NCBI RefSeq assembly: GCF_008271465.1
Contig: NZ_VMDU01000003.1
Coordinates: 279,702 to 343,701, forward strand
Direction of reading: 5' to 3'
DNA length: 64,000 nucleotides
DNA from: Tabrizicola flagellatus
GTDB lineage: Bacteria > Pseudomonadota > Alphaproteobacteria > Rhodobacterales > Rhodobacteraceae
The translations under genes and the position numbers were made by a program. The notes beneath the pieces are model-generated. The model had not been told where the DNA came from, did no database searches, and saw only the letters and a program-made list of their open reading frames with translations. This document shows positions 43,020 to 51,684 of this stretch, piece by piece (positions within the stretch are counted from its first letter, which is position 1; every line of letters starts with the position of its first letter).

Positions 43020-44374
43020 CAGACGTTCAGAAGCAGGTGTTCGCGTTCCCAAGGCGAGATGACTTGCAGGAACTCCTTGTATTCGTTGCGCTTCACGCTG
43101 TCATAGACCTTGATGAAGTCCTGTCCCATTACGTCCTTCAGCGCCTCGTCCTCGTCGAGGAGGTCAAGCGCATCGCCCAGGTTCACCGGGATGTCCTCGC
43201 TGTCGATATAGGCCGATCCGGTGAATTCGGGCCGGGCCTCGACCTTGTTCATGAGGCCGAGATAGCCGCAGGCGAGCGTTGCCGCGATGCCGAGATAGGG
43301 ATTGCAGTCCATTCCGGGCAGGCGGTTCTCCACCCGGCGGGCCGAGGCCGAGGAGATCGGCACGCGCAGGCCGGTTGTGCGGTTGTCGCGGCCCCATTCC
43401 AGGTTGATCGGCGCGGCGAAGTCGGGGACATAGCGGCGGTAGCTGTTCACGTAGGGCGCGAACAGGGCCACGGCGGCGCCGAGGTGCTTCTGCAGGCCGC
43501 CGATGAAGTGGAGGAAGGCTTCCGTTTCCACCCCCTTCGGACCGGCGAAGATGTTCTTGCCGGTCTTGGTGTCCACGACCGAGGTATGGATGTGCATGGC
43601 GCTGCCCGGTTCCCCGGCGATGGGCTTGGCCATGAAGGTGGCGAAACAGTCGTGGCGCAGCGCCGCCTCGCGGATCAGGCGCTTGAAGAAGAACACGTCG
43701 TCTGCCAGCCGGACCGGGTCGCCGTGGGCGAGGTTCAGCTCGATCTGCCCCGCGCCGCCCTCCTGGAGGATGCCGTCGATCTCCAGCCCCTGCGCCTCGG
43801 CGAAGTCGTAGATGTCGTCGATCACCTTGCCGTATTCGTCCACGGCGGACATCGAATAGGCCTGCTTTGCGGCAGCGCGCCGGCCAGTCCGACCCATCGG
43901 CGGGATGACGGGCATGTTCGGATCGGTATTGCGCGCGGTCAGGAAGAACTCCATCTCGGGCGCCACCACCGGTCGCCAACCCTGCGCCTCGTAGAGCGCG
44001 ACGATGCGCTTGAGCACGTTGCGCGGCGAGAAGGAGACCAGATTGCCGTCATGGTCCTTGGCATCATGGATGACCTGAAGCGTCACGTCCGCCGTCCAGG
44101 GCGCTGCGGTGGCGGTGGACCAGTCGGGCTCCAGGATCATGTCGGGTTCGGTGAAGGCGTCGAAGGGGTTGTCGGCCCATTCGCCGGTGATCGTCTGCAG
44201 GAAGATCGAGTTCGGCAGGAAGTAGCTGGTCTGCTTGGCGAATTTCGCAGCCGGCATCGCCTTGCCGCGGGCCACGCCGGCGATGTCGCCGATGATGCAT
44301 TCCACTTCGTCTACCCGACGGTTGCCGATGTAGTCGCGCGCTGCCTCGGGCAGCTGGTCGGTCCACTTGGACAT
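43019..44374 (-). CDS. puuA: Gamma-glutamylpolyamine synthetase (glutamine-synthetase family)
   Basis: A 451-residue ligase (ATG 44374). Family marks are DEVECIIGDIAGVARGKAMP, VVAPEMEFFLT, GEPGSAMHIHTSVVD, NSYRRYVPDFAAPINLEWG and RRVENRLPGMDCNPYLG. It joins glutamate to an amine such as putrescine. It is coupled to puuB downstream, and a 42-bp gap separates it from the PuuD-like gene upstream. The sequence is clearly distinct from the other two paralogues (5197 and 45249), indicating specialised amine ranges. Confidence 0.88.
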   Translation of the reverse strand: MSKWTDQLPEAARDYIGNRRVDEVECIIGDIAGVARGKAMPAAKFAKQTSYFLPNSIFLQTITGEWADNPFDAFTEPDMILEPDWSTATAAPWTADVTLQVIHDAKDHDGNLVSFSPRNVLKRIVALYEAQGWRPVVAPEMEFFLTARNTDPNMPVIPPMGRTGRRAAAKQAYSMSAVDEYGKVIDDIYDFAEAQGLEIDGILQEGGAGQIELNLAHGDPVRLADDVFFFKRLIREAALRHDCFATFMAKPIAGEPGSAMHIHTSVVDTKTGKNIFAGPKGVETEAFLHFIGGLQKHLGAAVALFAPYVNSYRRYVPDFAAPINLEWGRDNRTTGLRVPISSASARRVENRLPGMDCNPYLGIAATLACGYLGLMNKVEARPEFTGSAYIDSEDIPVNLGDALDLLDEDEALKDVMGQDFIKVYDSVKRNEYKEFLQVISPWEREHLLLNV

Positions 44375-44416
44375 CTGTCGCACATTGGTTGGGGGTGGCC
44401 CCCGCGGCCGAACGGG

Positions 44417-45124
44417 TCAGGCGCGGAGCTTCTCGGCCCCGGTTTTCTTCGCTTGGTGGGTCAGGAAGAATTCCGCGATCCGGTCGGCCATCGACGGGTT
44501 GTCGAGGGGCGTGTCGAGCCGTTGCGTGGCATCGGCAAGGAGCGCGTCGGGGACCAGACCCGGCCCCCGGACCTTGATCAGCCCCTCCATGAACTCCTTG
44601 CGGAATTCGGGGTGGGGCTGGACGGTGAACATGCGGTCGTCATAGAGCAGCGCCGCGTTCTCGCAGAGCGCGGTAGAGGCGAGGACCTTCGCGGTTTCCG
44701 GCTTCTTCACCACCTGGTCCTGGTGCCAGGCGTTGAGCGTGTAGGTCCGGTCGCCGAAGTCGTATTCGGTGGGGCCGACGGTCCAGCCGCCCGCGAATTT
44801 CTCGACCTTGCCGCCCATGGCCTGGGCGATGATCTGGTGGCCGAAGCAGATTCCGACCACGGGAACATGGGCGGCATAGGCGGCGCGGATGAAATCCTCG
44901 AGCGGCGGGATCCAGTCGTGCGGCTCGTAGGCGCCGTGGCGCGAGCCGGTGATCAGCCAGCCGTCGCAGTCGTGCACGCTCTCGGGGAACTCGTTGCGCA
45001 GCACGGCCCAGCGGCGGAAGGTCAGGCCCTTGCCCGCAAGCAGGGTCTCGAAGAAATCCGGGTAGTCGCCCTGGTGGCGCAGCGCGTCGGGGCTTTCGCC
45101 GGTCTGGAGGATGCCGATCTGCAT
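44417..45124 (-). CDS. Class I glutamine amidotransferase (PuuD/GuaA-like)
   Basis: A 235-residue enzyme starting at ATG 45124. The catalytic triad is visible: Cys93 in GICFGHQ, His171 and Glu173 in VQPHPEF. In this setting it most likely hydrolyses the gamma-glutamyl bond of the oxidised product, the PuuD step, releasing glutamate and GABA. PuuD itself is larger and of the peptidase C26 type, so this could be a functional analogue of the GMP-synthase-like type. The substrate is inferred from neighbours. Confidence 0.8.
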   Translation of the reverse strand: MQIGILQTGESPDALRHQGDYPDFFETLLAGKGLTFRRWAVLRNEFPESVHDCDGWLITGSRHGAYEPHDWIPPLEDFIRAAYAAHVPVVGICFGHQIIAQAMGGKVEKFAGGWTVGPTEYDFGDRTYTLNAWHQDQVVKKPETAKVLASTALCENAALLYDDRMFTVQPHPEFRKEFMEGLIKVRGPGLVPDALLADATQRLDTPLDNPSMADRIAEFFLTHQAKKTGAEKLRA

Positions 45125-45191
45125 CTTGGTCCTCTTGGTTTTCCTCAAGGTGGGAGCGAAGGGGGGGCCTGGTCAAGGGGCGCTCGTCTTT

Positions 45192-45235
45192 CGACTTCGT
45201 CTCCTCGTCGCGGATACGACGAGGCGACGAAGTCG
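45192..45235. repeat. Dispersed hairpin repeat, copy 3
   Basis: A strong stem: CGACTTCGTC-T-CCTCGTCG, a 6-nt loop, then CGACGAGG-C-GACGAAGTCG, with a single mismatch. It lies between the end of the ligase gene at 45249 and the amidotransferase start, so it probably terminates the upstream ligase transcript. It is related to 16812-16856 and 8043-8084. Confidence 0.75.
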
Positions 45236-45248
45236 CAACGAGGATCGA

Positions 45249-46589
45249 TCAGACGGTATCGAGGTAAAGCTCCACCCGTTCCTCGGGCGAAAGCTCGGCG
45301 ATGTAGTGCAGTTCCTGCCGCTTGGTCTGCACCAGGTTGCGGATCAGCTCCTTCGGCAGGAAGCGGTAGAGGATGTCCGAGTTTTCGAAGGCGTCGATCG
45401 CGGCTTCCCAGCTGGACGGGATCTGCGGCAGGTCCATGGCATAGGCGTTGCCGGTGATCGGGGCAGGAGGTTCCTTCTGGTCCTCGATTCCCATCAGCGC
45501 AGCGCCCAGGATCGCAGCCAGCATCAGATAGGGGTTCACGTCGCCCCCGGCCACGCGATGCTCGATCCGCCGGGCGGCGGGGTTGCCTGCCGGGATGCGG
45601 ATCGCGGTGGTACGGTTCTCGTAGCCCCAGGAAATGGCGGTCGGCGCATGCTTGCCCGGCACCAGACGTTCGTAACTGTTCAGATGTGGTGCGAAAAGCA
45701 GCGTGGAATCGTGCATCGCCTCCAGGCAGCCGGCCACGGCATGGCGCAGCTGCACCGTGCCCTTGGGCCCGCCAGAGTCGAATATGTTGTCGCCCTTCTC
45801 GTCCAGCACCGAGAAATGGGTGTGCAGGCCCGAGCCGGAATATTCGGCATAGGGCTTGGCCATGAAGCTGGCGGCAAAGCCATGCCGCCGCGCCAGCCCC
45901 TTGACCAGCATCTTGAACAGCCAGGCATCGTCTGCGGCGCGCAGGGCGTCGTCGCAGTGCATCAGGTTCACCTCGAACTGCCCGAGCCCGGTTTCCGAGG
46001 TGGTGGTGTCGGCCGGAATGTCCATCGCCTCGCAGGCGTCGTAGAGATCGGTGAAGAAGGTGTCGAAGGCATCGAGCGCGCGGATCGACAGCGTTTCGGC
46101 GGCCTTGCGGCGCTTGCCCGACCGCGGCGAGGGCGGCACCTGCAGCGTCTTGCCGGAATCGTCGATCAGGAAGAATTCCAGCTCCATCGCGACGACCGGC
46201 GTCAGTCCGCGCGCCTTGTAGCGCTGCACCACCGCATTGAGCGCATGGCGCGGGTCGCCCTCGTAAGGCGCTCCGTTCTCGCGGAACATCCAGATCGGCA
46301 GAAGCGCGGTCGGCGCCTCGAGCCAGGGCATCGGCATGAAGCCGCGCTCGGTGGGTTTCAGCACCCCGTCCTGGTCGCCCTGCTCGAAGACCAGCGGGCT
46401 GTCGTCGATGTCCTCGCCCCAGATGTCGAGGTTCAGCACCGAGAAGGGAAAGCGTGTTCCATCCTTCACCACCTTCTCGGCAAAGCGGGCGGGCACACGC
46501 TTCCCCCGGGCCTGCCCGTTCAGATCCGCGGCGGCCACGCGAATGGTCCGCACGTCGGGGTGCTTTCTCAGCCAGTCCTTCATCATCAT
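45249..46589 (-). CDS. Gamma-glutamyl ligase of glutamine-synthetase family (third paralogue)
   Basis: A 446-residue ligase. Three consecutive ATG codons (46589, 46586, 46583) precede KDWLRKHPDV; any may be the start. Motifs include AAADLNGQARGKRVP, VVAMELEFFLIDD, YSGSGLHTHFSVLDEKGD, LNSYERLVPGKHAPTAISWG and RRIEHRVAGGDVNPYLM. The resemblance is to polyamine-type PuuA enzymes. A TTTGATCAAA palindrome 160 bp upstream implies its own promoter, in common with the transporter operon and the ligase-aminotransferase operon. Confidence 0.87.
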   Translation of the reverse strand: MMMKDWLRKHPDVRTIRVAAADLNGQARGKRVPARFAEKVVKDGTRFPFSVLNLDIWGEDIDDSPLVFEQGDQDGVLKPTERGFMPMPWLEAPTALLPIWMFRENGAPYEGDPRHALNAVVQRYKARGLTPVVAMELEFFLIDDSGKTLQVPPSPRSGKRRKAAETLSIRALDAFDTFFTDLYDACEAMDIPADTTTSETGLGQFEVNLMHCDDALRAADDAWLFKMLVKGLARRHGFAASFMAKPYAEYSGSGLHTHFSVLDEKGDNIFDSGGPKGTVQLRHAVAGCLEAMHDSTLLFAPHLNSYERLVPGKHAPTAISWGYENRTTAIRIPAGNPAARRIEHRVAGGDVNPYLMLAAILGAALMGIEDQKEPPAPITGNAYAMDLPQIPSSWEAAIDAFENSDILYRFLPKELIRNLVQTKRQELHYIAELSPEERVELYLDTV

Positions 46590-46748
46590 GTCATCAGCAA
46601 GGGCACGATCTGCCCGCGCCCGCAGCCAGCCGAGGCTGCCCCCTGCGCAGGATGGGACCATGCCCTTGGTCCTTCCCCTGGTTGCGATCGCCGCCCCCGC
46701 GGGCCTTGTTTTCGGCTTTGCCGCGGGGTCCGGGCGGGTGCCCGGATA

Positions 46749-46760
46749 ATTTGATCAAAA
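46749..46760. promoter_or_regulatory. Shared palindromic operator (ATTTGATCAAAA), site B
   Basis: Contains the perfect 10-bp palindrome TTTGATCAAA. It lies in the 179-bp gap between the permease end and the ligase start at 46589. Same motif as 8003-8014 and 50908-50919. Confidence 0.55.
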
Positions 46761-46768
46761 GTAGCCTA

Positions 46769-47602
46769 CTACCGGATCAGGTTCGGACGCAAGCGGATTC
46801 TGCTGCGGGTGTTGGCCGGCAGGTGCCGGTTCAGGCGCCGGTTCACCAGACCATAGAAGTAGGTCACGGCGAGCGTCAGCAGGATGAAATAGAAGGCCAC
46901 GATCGGATAGGGGATGAAGGGGTTGAAGGTCTTGTCGGCGAAATAGTTGGCGTAATAGAGCGCGTCGCCCTTCTGCTGGAAGGCCGGGAAGCCCGAGAAG
47001 AACACCAGCGTCGTGGCGTGGAACAGGAAGATGGCCTCGTTGGTGTAGGCGGGCCAGCCCAGGCGCAGCATGGTCGGCCATTCGATGCGGATGAACTTCT
47101 TCCAGCCGGTCAGGCCATAGGCCTCGGCGGCCTCGAGGTCGCCCTTGGGGATCGACTTCAGCGCCCCGTGGAAGATCTCGGCGGAATATGCGGCGGTGTT
47201 CAGGAACAGGACAAGGAGCGCCCCGGCCCAGGCCCGGGTGGTCCAGGCAGTATTGAGGTGGATGCCCAGGATATCCACGCCGCCCTTGGGCAAGAGGACC
47301 AGCGCCTCGTAGGCCAGGAAGAACTGGATGAAGAGCGGAGAGCCGCGGAAGACGAAGACGAACCAGTCGGCGGGCTTGCGGATCAGGGGATTGCGCGCGG
47401 TCCGGGCCAGCGCGATGGCATTGGCGAGGAAGAAACCCCCGGCCAGCGCGAGAATGCCGAAATAGAGATTCCAGATCATCCCCGATCCGATCAGGGTGAA
47501 CTGCTGGCACAGTGTGAAGTCAGACCGGGGCAGAAGGTTCTCGCCGATCCCGATCGAGCGCAGGCCATAGGCCTGGATGGTTTCCCAGCAGGTCATGCTC
47601 AT
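46769..47602 (-). CDS. Polar amino acid/polyamine-type ABC permease (HisM-like)
   Basis: A 277-residue permease; ATG 47602 overlaps the stop of the preceding permease by 4 bp. About five membrane helices are seen (MIWNLYFGILALAGGFFLAN, WAGALLVLFLNTAAYSAEIF, YPIVAFYFILLTLAVTYFYG). The ATPase-contact loop is GALKSIPKGDLEAAEAYGLTGWKKFIRIEWP. It pairs with the permease at 47599 in a histidine/arginine/opine-type importer. Given the surrounding ligases, an amine or basic amino acid is the likely cargo. Confidence 0.9.
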   Translation of the reverse strand: MSMTCWETIQAYGLRSIGIGENLLPRSDFTLCQQFTLIGSGMIWNLYFGILALAGGFFLANAIALARTARNPLIRKPADWFVFVFRGSPLFIQFFLAYEALVLLPKGGVDILGIHLNTAWTTRAWAGALLVLFLNTAAYSAEIFHGALKSIPKGDLEAAEAYGLTGWKKFIRIEWPTMLRLGWPAYTNEAIFLFHATTLVFFSGFPAFQQKGDALYYANYFADKTFNPFIPYPIVAFYFILLTLAVTYFYGLVNRRLNRHLPANTRSRIRLRPNLIR

Positions 47603-48477
47603 GCCCCGGCTCTCCGAAGGGCTTCGCCGCCGGCCGTGGCCTGACCGTGGCTCAAACGGCGTGTCAGGCGTGAGATGCCGATTTCCGAGATGCGGGTGAA
47701 CAGGAGGTAGAAGACCATGAGCGCCATAAAATACCACAGCCGCCAGTCGCCATGCGGGTATTCGTAGGCCTGCGTCTTGGACCCGCCGAGTTCGCGGGCG
47801 TAGTAGACGATGTCCTTGACGCCCAGGAGGAACAAAAGCGGCGTGGCCTTGATGAGGATCATCCAAAGGTTTCCCAGACCCGGCAGCGCGTATATCCACA
47901 TCTGCGGGATGAGGATGCGGCGGAAGACCTGGGCGCGGCTCATCCCGTAGGCCTCGGCGGTTTCCAGTTGCGCGCGGGGCACGGCGTTCATCGCGCCGTA
48001 GATGACGTTGGCGACGAAGGCGCCGAAGACGATGGCGAAGGTGACGACCGCCAGCATGAAGCCGTAGGCCTGGTGCCAGAAGGCCGAGGACCGGGCGAGC
48101 GGCACCTTGGCCTCGGGGCAGACGCGGAATTCGAGGCCCTGCCAGGGCCAGGCGTGGTTCTCGCAGACCATCAGGCTCTTGCCATATTCGATGATCTGGT
48201 CCAGCGCGATGACGAAGAAGAGGAAGAAGATGATGTCGGGCACGCCGCGCACCATCCAGATGTAGAGCTTGCCCAGCCAGCTGACCGGCGCGATGTGCGA
48301 CCGGGCTGCGGTCGCGCCGACGAAGCCCATGGCCAACGCCGCCGGGGCGGTGATCGCCAGGAGAAGAAGGACGGTCAGGAAGGACCAGTAGAACAGGACG
48401 TGCTTGGCCGAGGTCAGGTAGCAGACGGCCCAGGTCAGGCCCTCGATGGCTTTCGGATCGGCGCAGAATTCGAACAT
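47599..48477 (-). CDS. Polar amino acid/polyamine-type ABC permease (HisQ-like)
   Basis: A 292-residue permease starting at ATG 48477 (an upstream TTG is possible). It has membrane segments FYWSFLTVLLLLAITAPAALAMGF, IIFFLFFVIALDQII and FMLAVVTFAIVFGAFVANVI. The contact loop is GAMNAVPRAQLETAEAYGMSRAQVFRRILIPQM. A ~45-residue insert between helices (LMVCENHAWPWQGLEFRVCPEAKVPL, two Cys) is longer than in HisQ and would face the periplasm. Confidence 0.9.
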   Translation of the reverse strand: MFEFCADPKAIEGLTWAVCYLTSAKHVLFYWSFLTVLLLLAITAPAALAMGFVGATAARSHIAPVSWLGKLYIWMVRGVPDIIFFLFFVIALDQIIEYGKSLMVCENHAWPWQGLEFRVCPEAKVPLARSSAFWHQAYGFMLAVVTFAIVFGAFVANVIYGAMNAVPRAQLETAEAYGMSRAQVFRRILIPQMWIYALPGLGNLWMILIKATPLLFLLGVKDIVYYARELGGSKTQAYEYPHGDWRLWYFMALMVFYLLFTRISEIGISRLTRRLSHGQATAGGEALRRAGA

Positions 48478-48532
48478 TCGCAGGTCCCGTTTCAAGGGTG
48501 GGGCGGGCCCGGAGGCCCGCCCGGTTCAGGCC

Positions 48533-49285
48533 TCAGCAGCCTTCCTTGCCGGCATCGCCCCAGGTCTTGGCCTCGGGTCCGAAATATTCCGGCTTGACGA
48601 TCATGGCGTCCAGCGTGCCGTCGCACTTCATCGACTTGATCGCTTCGTCGAACTTGGCCCGCAGCTCCTTGTCGCTTTCGCGGAAGCCGAGGCCCACGCC
48701 GCCGCCGATCGACTCTTCCTTCTCCAGCAGCACCAGCGCGCCGCCCGATTCCGCAGCGATCGGCGCCAGGTAGTCCTTGTCGGCCAGCACCGCGACCGCC
48801 TCGCCATTCTTCACCGCAGCGACGGTTTCCTCGGGCGTGGCATATTCGACCAGCTGCATGCCGTTCTCGGCCACGAAGGCAGCCTGGATTGTCGAGGTCT
48901 GCGCGGCCACCGGGCCGGACTTCAGGTCCACATCCGCCGAGAGTGCCAGATAGGCCGAGGAGGCCGGCGGCAGGTAGCCCTGGCTGAAGTCGATCACCGC
49001 CTCGCGTTCCTCGGTGATGCTCATCCCGGCCATGATCACATCATAGTTGCCCGACTGCAGGTTCGGAATGATCGAGTCCCAGTCGTTCACCACCCATTCG
49101 CAGGTCAGTCCGGCGCGCTTGCACAGCTCGTCGCCGAGTTCGCGCTCGAAGCCCGCGACCTCGCCCGCGTCATTGATGAAGTTGTAGGGCGGGTAGGCGC
49201 CTTCGGTGCCCAGACGCACGATGTCCTGCGCCTGGACAGCGCCGCCGATCGCCAAGAGGGCGGTTGCGGTCAGTAGTCGTTTCAT
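48533..49285 (-). CDS. Amino acid/polyamine ABC transporter substrate-binding protein 1
   Basis: A 250-residue periplasmic protein of the family 3 binding proteins (HisJ/ArtJ). The signal peptide is MKRLLTATALLAIGGAVQA. Typical elements follow: IVRLGTEGAYPPYNFINDAGEVAGFERELGDEL, NYDVIMAGMSITEEREAVIDFSQGY and the C-terminal two-lobe return. A conserved Cys pair lies near the start (LCKRAGLTCEW) as in HisJ/ArtJ. It should deliver substrate to the permease pair 55 bp downstream. Confidence 0.92.
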   Translation of the reverse strand: MKRLLTATALLAIGGAVQAQDIVRLGTEGAYPPYNFINDAGEVAGFERELGDELCKRAGLTCEWVVNDWDSIIPNLQSGNYDVIMAGMSITEEREAVIDFSQGYLPPASSAYLALSADVDLKSGPVAAQTSTIQAAFVAENGMQLVEYATPEETVAAVKNGEAVAVLADKDYLAPIAAESGGALVLLEKEESIGGGVGLGFRESDKELRAKFDEAIKSMKCDGTLDAMIVKPEYFGPEAKTWGDAGKEGC

Positions 49286-49320
49286 CCTTGGTCTCCCCTG
49301 TTGGATGCTTGCCGTGCCGG

Positions 49321-50028
49321 TCATTCGAACCAGCGGTTTTCCAGGCTGGCAAGCGTGCCGTCGCGACGCATCGCATCAAGCGCGCCGTTCAGCCGGCCCA
49401 GAAGCTCGTCGTTCCCCTTGCAGACGGCCATGGCCACGCCGTCGTCGGGGATCATTTCGGAATACAGGAACTCCAGCCCTTCGGCCGTAACAAAGGCATG
49501 GATGTCGGCGCGGGACTGGAACGGACCCAGCGCCAGCCCGACCTTGCCCGAAGCGACCGCCTCCAGCACCTGCGGCTCGGTCGGGAAGGTGATATAGCTG
49601 TAACCCATCCGGCGCAGATGCGCCTCGTGCACCGTGCCCGACTGCACGCCGATCTTGGCCGTGGCAGGCGGTGGCGCACCCGGCGGGCCGATGTACCATT
49701 CCTCGGGGTCGGTGCCGTGGTAGGGCGTGGTGAAATCGACCAGCGCGCGGCGTTCGTCGGTGATCGCCATGCCGCCGAGGACCACGTCGAAGCGTCCCGA
49801 CATCACCCCCGGGATCAGCTGGTCGAAGTTTGCCAGTTCCCAGGAACAGGAGAGGGCGGCGCGGGCGCAGACCTCGTCCATCACGTCGCGTTCGAAGCCC
49901 GTGATCTCGCCTGCGTCGTCCAGGTAGGTATAGGCCGGGAACGGCGCGTCGGTGCCGATCACCACGGGCTCCGAGCCAGCGAGCACGAGCCCGGTCAGGA
50001 CAAGCGCAATGGTCCCGGCACAGGCCAT
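49321..50028 (-). CDS. Amino acid/polyamine ABC transporter substrate-binding protein 2
   Basis: A 235-residue family 3 binding protein with a short signal sequence (MACAGTIALVLTGLVLAGS). Core motifs are VVIGTDAPFPAYTYLDDAGEITGFERDVMDEV and FDVVLGGMAITDERRALVDFTTPY. It is clearly a paralogue of the gene right after it, 35 bp away. Two binding proteins in one operon suggest two ligands for one channel. It begins 2 bp after the ATPase stop. Confidence 0.88.
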   Translation of the reverse strand: MACAGTIALVLTGLVLAGSEPVVIGTDAPFPAYTYLDDAGEITGFERDVMDEVCARAALSCSWELANFDQLIPGVMSGRFDVVLGGMAITDERRALVDFTTPYHGTDPEEWYIGPPGAPPPATAKIGVQSGTVHEAHLRRMGYSYITFPTEPQVLEAVASGKVGLALGPFQSRADIHAFVTAEGLEFLYSEMIPDDGVAMAVCKGNDELLGRLNGALDAMRRDGTLASLENRWFE

Positions 50029-50030
50029 CG

Positions 50031-50810
50031 TCAGCCCGCCGTCGCCGAGAGGAACCCGCGCAGCCGCTCGCTTTGCGGGTTGCCGAACAGGTCCGCCGGC
50101 GCGCCCTGTTCCTCGATCCGGCCCTTGTGCAGGAAGATGACGTGATCGGAACAGTCCGCCGCCAGCTTCATGTCATGCGTGACCAGAAGCATCGTCCGCC
50201 CCTCGTCGGCGAGCGCCTTGATGACCTTGACCACCTCCTGCTCCAGTTCGGGGTCGAGCGCCGAGGTCGGCTCGTCGAACAGAAGCGCGCGCGGCTCCAT
50301 GCAGAGCGCCCGGGCGATCGCCGCGCGTTGCTGCTGGCCGCCTGACAGTTGCGCCGGCCAGGCGTCGGCCTTGTCGCCGATGCCCACCTTGGCCAGATAC
50401 TCGCGCGCCTTGACCTCGACCTCCTTCGGGTCGCGCTTGAGCACCGTGACCGGCGCCTCCATCACGTTCTGCAGGATGGTCATATGGGACCAGAGGTTGA
50501 ACTGCTGGAACACCATCGACAGGTTGGTGCGGATGCGGGTGACCTGTTCGCGGTCGGCCGGGTGGCGATGCAGCCCCTCGCCCTTCCAGCGCACCGCCTC
50601 GCCTTCAAAGCGGATCTCGCCCTGCTGACTGTCCTCCAGAAGGTTGCAGCAGCGCAAAAGCGTGGACTTCCCGGACCCGGACGAGCCGATCAGCGACACC
50701 ACATGCCCGCGCGGCGCCACCAGATCGACCCCTTTCAGCACCTCCAGCGGACCATAGCTCTTGTGCAGGTCGCGGATTTCGATGACCGGGGTGTCGGTGG
50801 CGTCTGGCAT
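50031..50810 (-). CDS. Polar amino acid-type ABC transporter ATPase (HisP-like)
   Basis: A 259-residue ATPase starting at ATG 50810. It has Walker A LIGSSGSGKST, Q-loop FQQFNLWSHMTILQNVMEAP, signature [15 protein letters not shown], Walker B ALLFDEPTSALDPELEQEVV and the MLLVTHDMKLAADCSDHVIF switch. The HisP-type N-terminal insert (WKGEGLHRHPADREQVTRIR) is present. First gene of the five-gene importer operon; a TTTGATCA site lies about 100 bp upstream. Confidence 0.94.
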   Translation of the reverse strand: MPDATDTPVIEIRDLHKSYGPLEVLKGVDLVAPRGHVVSLIGSSGSGKSTLLRCCNLLEDSQQGEIRFEGEAVRWKGEGLHRHPADREQVTRIRTNLSMVFQQFNLWSHMTILQNVMEAPVTVLKRDPKEVEVKAREYLAKVGIGDKADAWPAQLSGGQQQRAAIARALCMEPRALLFDEPTSALDPELEQEVVKVIKALADEGRTMLLVTHDMKLAADCSDHVIFLHKGRIEEQGAPADLFGNPQSERLRGFLSATAG

Positions 50811-50907
50811 GAGTTCTTCTGTGTCAGGCAGTCTGGCCCGCAAGTAGGGAGCAGATTCCGCGGCATTGCAACGGCGATTTGGCCGTTCGACGGGTCGCGC
50901 GACGGCA

Positions 50908-50919
50908 ATTTGATCAGAT
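50908..50919. promoter_or_regulatory. Shared palindromic operator (ATTTGATCAGAT), site C
   Basis: Eleven of twelve bases match the palindrome at 8003-8014. It overlaps the stop codon of the upstream gene and lies 98 bp before the importer operon's first start codon. Confidence 0.5.
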
Positions 50920-51684
50920 CAGGGCGGCAATCTGCTCGGGCGGGGGCGGATTGGGCACGGCGAGGTAATCCGCGACCGGCAGACGCAGGACGCCTTTCAG
51001 CCGCAGGATGGCCCGGTCCTCCGGAGCCAGAGCCGCGACGGCCTCGCTGACGGCATCGAAGATCGGGGCCGGGTCCTGTCCCCGGGCCGTGATGAAGGGC
51101 AGGCCGGGGGTCGGGTCGGTCAGCGCGACGATGCGCAGCGCCGCAACTTCGGAGTCGAGGTCGCAGAGGAGTGCATGGGTGACCGCGTCAAGCGCGGCGA
51201 TGTCGGCGGCGCCCTCGATGACGGCCCGTGCCGACAGGCGATGCCCGCCCGTCTGCACCCCCGGCAAGAGGCTGATGCCCAATTTCGCCGCATGGCTCTG
51301 CGGTGCGGCCCAGCCGGATTGCGACAGGGGCTCGTTATAGGCCAGCCGCGCGCCGTGGAATTCGGACAGGTGGCGGCGCGGGTCGTCCGGTCGGGCGACG
51401 AAGACCGAGCGATAGTGGCCCGGCGGGCAGCCTGCGACCCCGTAGTCCGGCGTGCCGACATAGGTCACGCGGTCGTGCAGCCGGGCGCGGAACGGATAGC
51501 CGCAGGTCTGCGACAGGACGAGGTCTGGCGCGGTCCAGGCATCCCAATAGGCATGCTCGCCCCGGGTCAGTGCCTCGGGCGCGGCGATCCCCCGTCCGCG
51601 CAGCCCGGTGCGGATCAGCGCCCAGAGCCGGTCGTTCGCCCCCTGCGCCGGGCCGAAGTCATACATCCCGAGGCTGGCGATCAT
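50914..51684 (-). CDS. Orphan PhnD/SsuA-type binding-fold protein, no signal peptide
   Basis: A 256-residue protein with the PhnD-like periplasmic-binding fold: MIASLGMYDFGPAQGANDRLW, APDLVLSQTCGYPFRARL, VTYVGTPDYGVAGCPPGHYRSVFVAR and GARLAYNEPLSQSGWAAPQ. It has no signal peptide and no adjacent permease or ATPase, so it probably works inside the cell as a sensor or scavenger, or is exported another way. Its start overlaps the terB-like stop by 4 bp. I cannot name its ligand. Confidence 0.8.
   Translation of the reverse strand: MIASLGMYDFGPAQGANDRLWALIRTGLRGRGIAAPEALTRGEHAYWDAWTAPDLVLSQTCGYPFRARLHDRVTYVGTPDYGVAGCPPGHYRSVFVARPDDPRRHLSEFHGARLAYNEPLSQSGWAAPQSHAAKLGISLLPGVQTGGHRLSARAVIEGAADIAALDAVTHALLCDLDSEVAALRIVALTDPTPGLPFITARGQDPAPIFDAVSEAVAALAPEDRAILRLKGVLRLPVADYLAVPNPPPPEQIAALI

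Noticed and set aside
46755..47899. A longer start for the HisM-like permease (up to 47899)
   Set aside because: The extra N-terminus is a shadow of the HisQ-like gene in another frame; ATG 47602 with a 4-bp overlap is the natural start.
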